From Sipunculus nudus (lineage: Eukaryota; Annelida; Sipuncula; Golfingiida; Sipunculidae): 64,000 bases of DNA. The notes below the pieces were generated by a model. It had not been told where the DNA came from. It saw nothing but the letters and a program-made list of their open reading frames with translations, and made no database searches. Below are positions 59,638 to 64,000 of this stretch, one piece after another (position 1 is the first letter of the stretch; each line of letters opens with the position of its first letter). The position numbers and the translations under genes were made by a program. The DNA is taken from the NCBI GenBank assembly GCA_026874595.1, contig CM049311.1, forward strand, positions 73,842,953-73,906,952. The letters run 5' to 3'.

Positions 59638-59640
<3 letters not shown>

Positions 59641-61229
59641 TATTTATTGTGTATGCGTGTGTGATCTAATGTTGTCACATATGAATATGCAAAATATTAA
59701 TATTTTTACGCTTTTGTGGGGAATGGTTTATAGTAAATATTTAGTTCGGTTACTCAACAGACACTCTGCACATTGCAGATTAAGTTGCTTCACGTTCGCA
59801 GCAAACGTGGTTTAAAAAACTTAAATCGCCCCTTTAACTTTGTACTCTTGCCGATACTGCAGTTGAGACTCCGATAACTTGTAATTTTTGTATTTGACAA
59901 TAAACTGAAGAAGCAACTTAAAAAAGGATTTACCATTGACTTGGAAGCGAGAAAACGCCGATTTCTAAAATAACCAACATACATCAAAACATCAGGGGAT
60001 GAAATTCCCCTTTCATGTATCCTCAAAATGTTGCCTGGTTGGATAAAAAGGAAGTCAATACTCGTTCTAGCGGTCGACATATACAATAAAAGGGAACAAA
60101 CACCGTTGTGATTTGAGCATGTTTTTTTTGTTCGTTTTTTTCATGAGTTTGTGTTTTTACCTGTTTCAGGCTGATTAGCCAACTTAAATCCTTAAAAACT
60201 TGTTCAATGCAGAAGATGAACAATCTAACAATCTCGAATGCAAAGAGTGTATTAAAATAAAAACTGATACATTATAGAATACTGAATATTTCAGTGCTTT
60301 ATCAGCTGAAGTTTGAAGATTGCATTCCTGTCTTACCTCCTTTTTCCACTCCAAATATTTGAAACATATATAGTCACAGCGTAGCACCTGTTGAAGAAGC
60401 CTGAACCCTTCGAAAACTTTTGTGAAAACAAATTTATTAATGTGTCTAAAATGCGTCATTTGTTTTCATCCACCTCTTACATCGGCAACTACTGTATTAG
60501 AGGTCTGGTTTATAAGAGTAATGGAGAGAGTTACTAGACAGTTGTTTATCGTTCATGATTAACTGTGTCTGGCTTGTGTTGCAACCATCTGAAAAGAATA
60601 ATACAGAAAGTTAAAGCACCATGAACTCTGGCATATTAAGAAATATTTGGGAATATCTACAGTGAATAAGAATTTAATGATCATTTATTTCTTTCTCAAA
60701 GGAAATGTCCAGTGGAGCTTTAAATTGTTTGTATTCCTTACAGACAATTGGATTGTAGTCATGTCACTCATATATCTTAGAATATTCGTATTTAAAGTTT
60801 TTCCTTTCAAAGAAATTATTCTTTGAAAAGAACTTTTTTTTATTTGATTATAATGCTTCTTGGAAATTTAATAAACACTAACTGTGACAAATGTTTTTTC
60901 ATTAACCCATTTTAATAATGCCATGGTTATAACGAACACAAATAAGTCTTTTCATACATGTAATTGCATAAACATCATATTATTACAACTATTGTGTAAA
61001 GATACTATCTTTTTTGATAAACAGATAGTCTCAAGTCAGTCACAATAAGTTTAAGCAAATAGTTTCTTTTTTCTTATTATGGTAGATGTGTGGTTCATTG
61101 TGACAATGGATAATATGGGAACGCCATTGTTGTGTGGGGTTTGCTGGTACGTATATTATGCATGAAGGTATATTCCTGCAATTTATAGGATATCCTACCA
61201 TCATATTTTAAATTTTGTTATCTCAAAGC
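59638..61229. other. No recognised feature
   Basis: Only short minus-strand frames without motifs. Confidence 0.35.
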
Positions 61230-61264
61230 ATATATATATATATATATAATATATAAATATATAA

Positions 61265-61319
<55 letters not shown>
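61230..61319. repeat. Compound (TA)n-(GA)n microsatellite
   Basis: Alternating TA with interruptions, passing into about 17 GA repeats at 61284-61317. Confidence 0.9.
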
Positions 61320-61320
<1 letters not shown>

Positions 61321-61574
61321 ATAATTAATTTTTTTGGTAGTGCCTATTAATTAAACTTTAGACGTTTGCTTCCAGTACGTCACAATTTAAATGTTCTTGA
61401 TTATTTCATGCAAGTACGTGTGTTGTAATTTTAAATTTTTACTTACGCATGTTCCTTATAAATATGACTAATCATATTTTGAATAAATATATTTTTTTAC
61501 TAAGTCCATCATATTTCTGGTTGAATAAGCTAGTTCTAAGTATGAAGAAACCGTGTTTGTAGTATTAAGGTAGC

Positions 61575-61750
61575 CAGGCGGCCGAAATGGAACCCCCCAC
61601 CCAAGTCGCGGCCGTTATGGTTGACTGACCAGAGTCAGGTCCCAGCAGAGGCATCGTCAGGGTTGCGGCCGAAATGGTTGCCAGGTGTGCGCTGGCGGCC
61701 GATATGGTCGATTTGAGGCCGGCGGCCGATATCGTCGGCGGTCGAAATCG
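61575..61750. repeat. Cluster of GCGGCCG-(A/T)-NATGG words
   Basis: gcggccgaaatgg and variants occur at about 61579, 61608, 61664, 61693, 61721 and 61736 within 170 bp. CpG density is far above the background, immediately upstream of LTR G. Confidence 0.65.
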
Positions 61751-61757
61751 ACCATAT

Positions 61758-62466
61758 TCGTTTCATGTATCTGTTTGTTATGCGCGGGATATTACATAAC
61801 ATGGCATGTGCTAGGAATTCGTGTTAAGCGCAAACACTGTGCGCTGCCAATGAACCGCACTTGCGGAACTTTGACTTGTAGAGACACAGGGCTGGTTGTA
61901 GTGTAGAAGTTTCGGGTTTGTTCATGCGTTTTGGGTATTGTTGTGCTCTTTGGAATGTTCGTGAATATGGAAGTTTCTTGACTTCGGGTGAAAAAGCTAT
62001 AAATAGGGGTTGTGTTTAGAGCCGGCAGAGAGAAAAATACCAGCGGACAGGGAAGAGTGCCTTTCGGATTTTACCAACACTTCAATTTTGGATTACAACA
62101 GCTTGTTTTCGAGATTAAATCGGACTATTCTATGGGAAGATTTATTTGAACTGTTAACGTGTATTATTTTTGTAATAGGACTCTTGTTGAGCTGTAACAG
62201 CGGTGGTATCCAGTAATCAAAGCCTAGGATCCGGACTCTCTGGTGATGTACATTTTTATTATTGTTACATTTTGTTATTGTATTGATTTAGTGTATTGTA
62301 ATGTTCGAATTATTCTAAGAATTAATTATAATTATTTGTTAACAAAAAACACTGACTTCTTTATTCATTCCCCTAGACATTACACGCTGCCAAGTGTTGC
62401 GGAATCTGATATTTTTTTATATCCGTAACAAAATTTACGATCGTTACTGTTGTTATTAGGTTCCGT

Positions 62467-62470
<4 letters not shown>
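61758..62470 (+). mobile_element. Solo LTR G
   Basis: It starts with a degraded TCGTTTCATGTATC, like LTR E, and ends TAGGTTCCGTAACA. TATA (gctataaatagggg near 62000). Flanks catat/atat. It is closest to LTR E (atggaagtttct, gtgaaaaagctata). Confidence 0.8.

Positions 62471-62534
<64 letters not shown>
62471..62534. repeat. (TA)n microsatellite at the LTR G end
   Basis: A 64 bp uninterrupted TA tract abutting the LTR end. Confidence 0.9.
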
Positions 62535-62536
<2 letters not shown>

Positions 62537-64000
62537 TCAAATTTCTGGATCTGTCATGGCCCCCTCCACTCCCTCAATCCTGGCTACGCCCGTGTTTTCG
62601 GACTGGCGAGGAAGGACTCAAGAAATCAGACTGATCCATCTCGATTTAAGTAGGAAACGCTTAGCTCTGTCACATAGACTTGTACGCATGCGCGCACCAC
62701 CAAGAGAATATTGAACTCAAATAAAGCTTTATTTATCAAGCTTTAGATGTGGCCTTGGAGCTTAATGTGATTCAAAACTCCAGTAAAAAACTCATGTTAA
62801 TTAAATAAATATACATGATAATCTCAGATTTCTTTTAAGAAGTTTTGTATTGGACTTGGCTTTGGGTTTCACATGACTTGGTCTATATAAGCTTGACTTA
62901 GACTCAAACCTGAACGACTCGGACTTGGAGACGGACTCGAGTAGTCTGGACTCGGATGTTACGGACTCGACTACATCACAGGCCGAAAGAAAACCCAGAA
63001 CAGGAGCGAAGACGGGTACTAAGGGTCTTAATTGATTTCCTTTTTTGTAACCACAGCAACTTTTTTTCAGGGGTTCAAACCATTTTGCGGAAAGAGACAC
63101 TCTTGCCCTCTTTTCCAGACTTGGAATGATTTTTTTTTGTTCATGATTCTTCTTGGATTGACCCCTCTTCGAAAAACCTAGACCCGCCCCTGAAAAATGT
63201 TAAGCATATACAACGTTGAGGAATGTAACTATGCACTGAGCTGTAGTTATCGCTACATATATCATCTAACTTACCACATGACCGTACAGGATCGGTCACA
63301 AGTCTATCAAGCACTATTGCCTCACAATTCATTCATTCAGGTATGAAAAATGAAAGATTATTATGCCAAGGAAACAATAACAATAAGTGCAACATAAGCC
63401 AAATATGGTCCTCACATCACTGACCCGATTATTCCAAGCATTTTCTAAATTATTTCCTAATATTTAACAAATGTTTATAAAAAAAGTATTAATTGTATTA
63501 ATAATTGTACAAAGTCAGTCAAGCGGTCCAATATTAAAAGTTTGGGGCAGAAAAAATATTGTAATCTAAAGTTACCTTTTATGTATGTAACAAATGCCCC
63601 GCAAACTGCAGATTAAGTTGCTGAAATTGTAAAAGAAACGATGCATAAAACTGTAGGCGTCTCATTTAGTCTCTATTGTCACACACAGACTTTCAATTCT
63701 ATGTTCAATAATGGACCTCTCTTCAGCTCGGAGGTTCTGTCTACAGAAAAAGCCCAGTGAAAAAAAAAAACAACTCAATGAACGATGTTAACAGTTGGCC
63801 AGATAATGAAAAAACGTTGAATAGCATGGAGACACCAAGATAATCAGAAGTAAAAATATATCAAGATTCAGACGATAATTTACATAAGATGTCATTAAAA
63901 TTAAATAGCTCTGTAAATATTGCAAAACACAGACTGGCAGTAAAAAAAGAACCATGGCGAGTCTGAGCGTTCGTGTGTGTGTATGGACAATGACTTTTTT
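62535..64000. other. No gene recognised
   Basis: 62890-62960 has GGACTCGG-type short repeats that produce a Ser/Glu-rich minus-strand ORF. The rest is AT-rich. Confidence 0.4.

Noticed and set aside
62801-63100. Ser/Glu-rich 99-codon ORF
   Set aside because: Derived from short GGACTCGG repeats; no start context, domain or exon structure.

Overview
This is a eukaryotic genomic window that is AT-rich, has very low coding density and is saturated with mobile-element debris. The element types suggest a marine mollusc, most likely a bivalve (inference): satellite-bearing elements with GGTGGCGCCACC cores, (ACGG)n-like ends, 'ggtcaaggtcac' arrays, and a Ty3/gypsy element of Gmr1-like organisation. 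I see no complete host gene, rRNA or functional tRNA. Only three short stretches are candidates for host coding sequence: a GC-rich terminal-exon-like block at 53491-53686, a small signal-peptide ORF at 55481-55687, and a weak ORF at 19891-20082.

Layout. 177-3655: two tandem 1.4-1.6 kb units with arrays of the hexamer GTGTCG/CGACAC and an inverted end. 3660-4290: LINE remnant (minus). 4570-5310: solo LTR. 7651-13255: degraded Ty3/gypsy copy (plus) interrupted by a satellite-bearing element at 8720-9747. 14.5-20 kb: scattered MITE- and SINE-like repeats. 20.2-31 kb: several inverted repeat pairs, including Foldback-like arms built from a ~248 bp satellite (21.6-22.8 and 27.1-27.9 kb), and a 1.26 kb solo LTR at 28986-30248. 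32162-32715 and 54194-54603: two copies of a tiny LTR element (TRIM) whose LTR holds a tRNA-like A-box/B-box module. 35468-42010: the best gypsy copy (minus), with gag, protease, integrase, then RT-RNase H; a MITE sits in its 5' LTR. 42161-44269: a dead Tigger/pogo-type transposase with one TIR. 44279-47238: another LTR split by a ~2.2 kb array of 340 bp repeats. 48.1-49.7 kb: ~325 bp array carrying CTCF-like motifs. 56.2-57.9 kb: another array. 58983-59556 and 61758-62470: two more LTRs followed by long (TA)n tracts.

How it fits together. The gypsy LTRs, all starting TGTTAC and ending GTAACA, and the TRIM share termini, a 4 bp target duplication (usually ATAT) and a primer-binding site resembling the complement of tRNA-Pro. 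This suggests that the TRIM is moved by the gypsy machinery. Integrase lies upstream of reverse transcriptase in the gypsy pol, a Ty1/copia-like order known from Gmr1-like Ty3/gypsy elements. The most unusual object is the TRIM with a Pol III-type promoter module inside each LTR, conceptually parallel to the 5S-bearing Cassandra TRIMs of plants.
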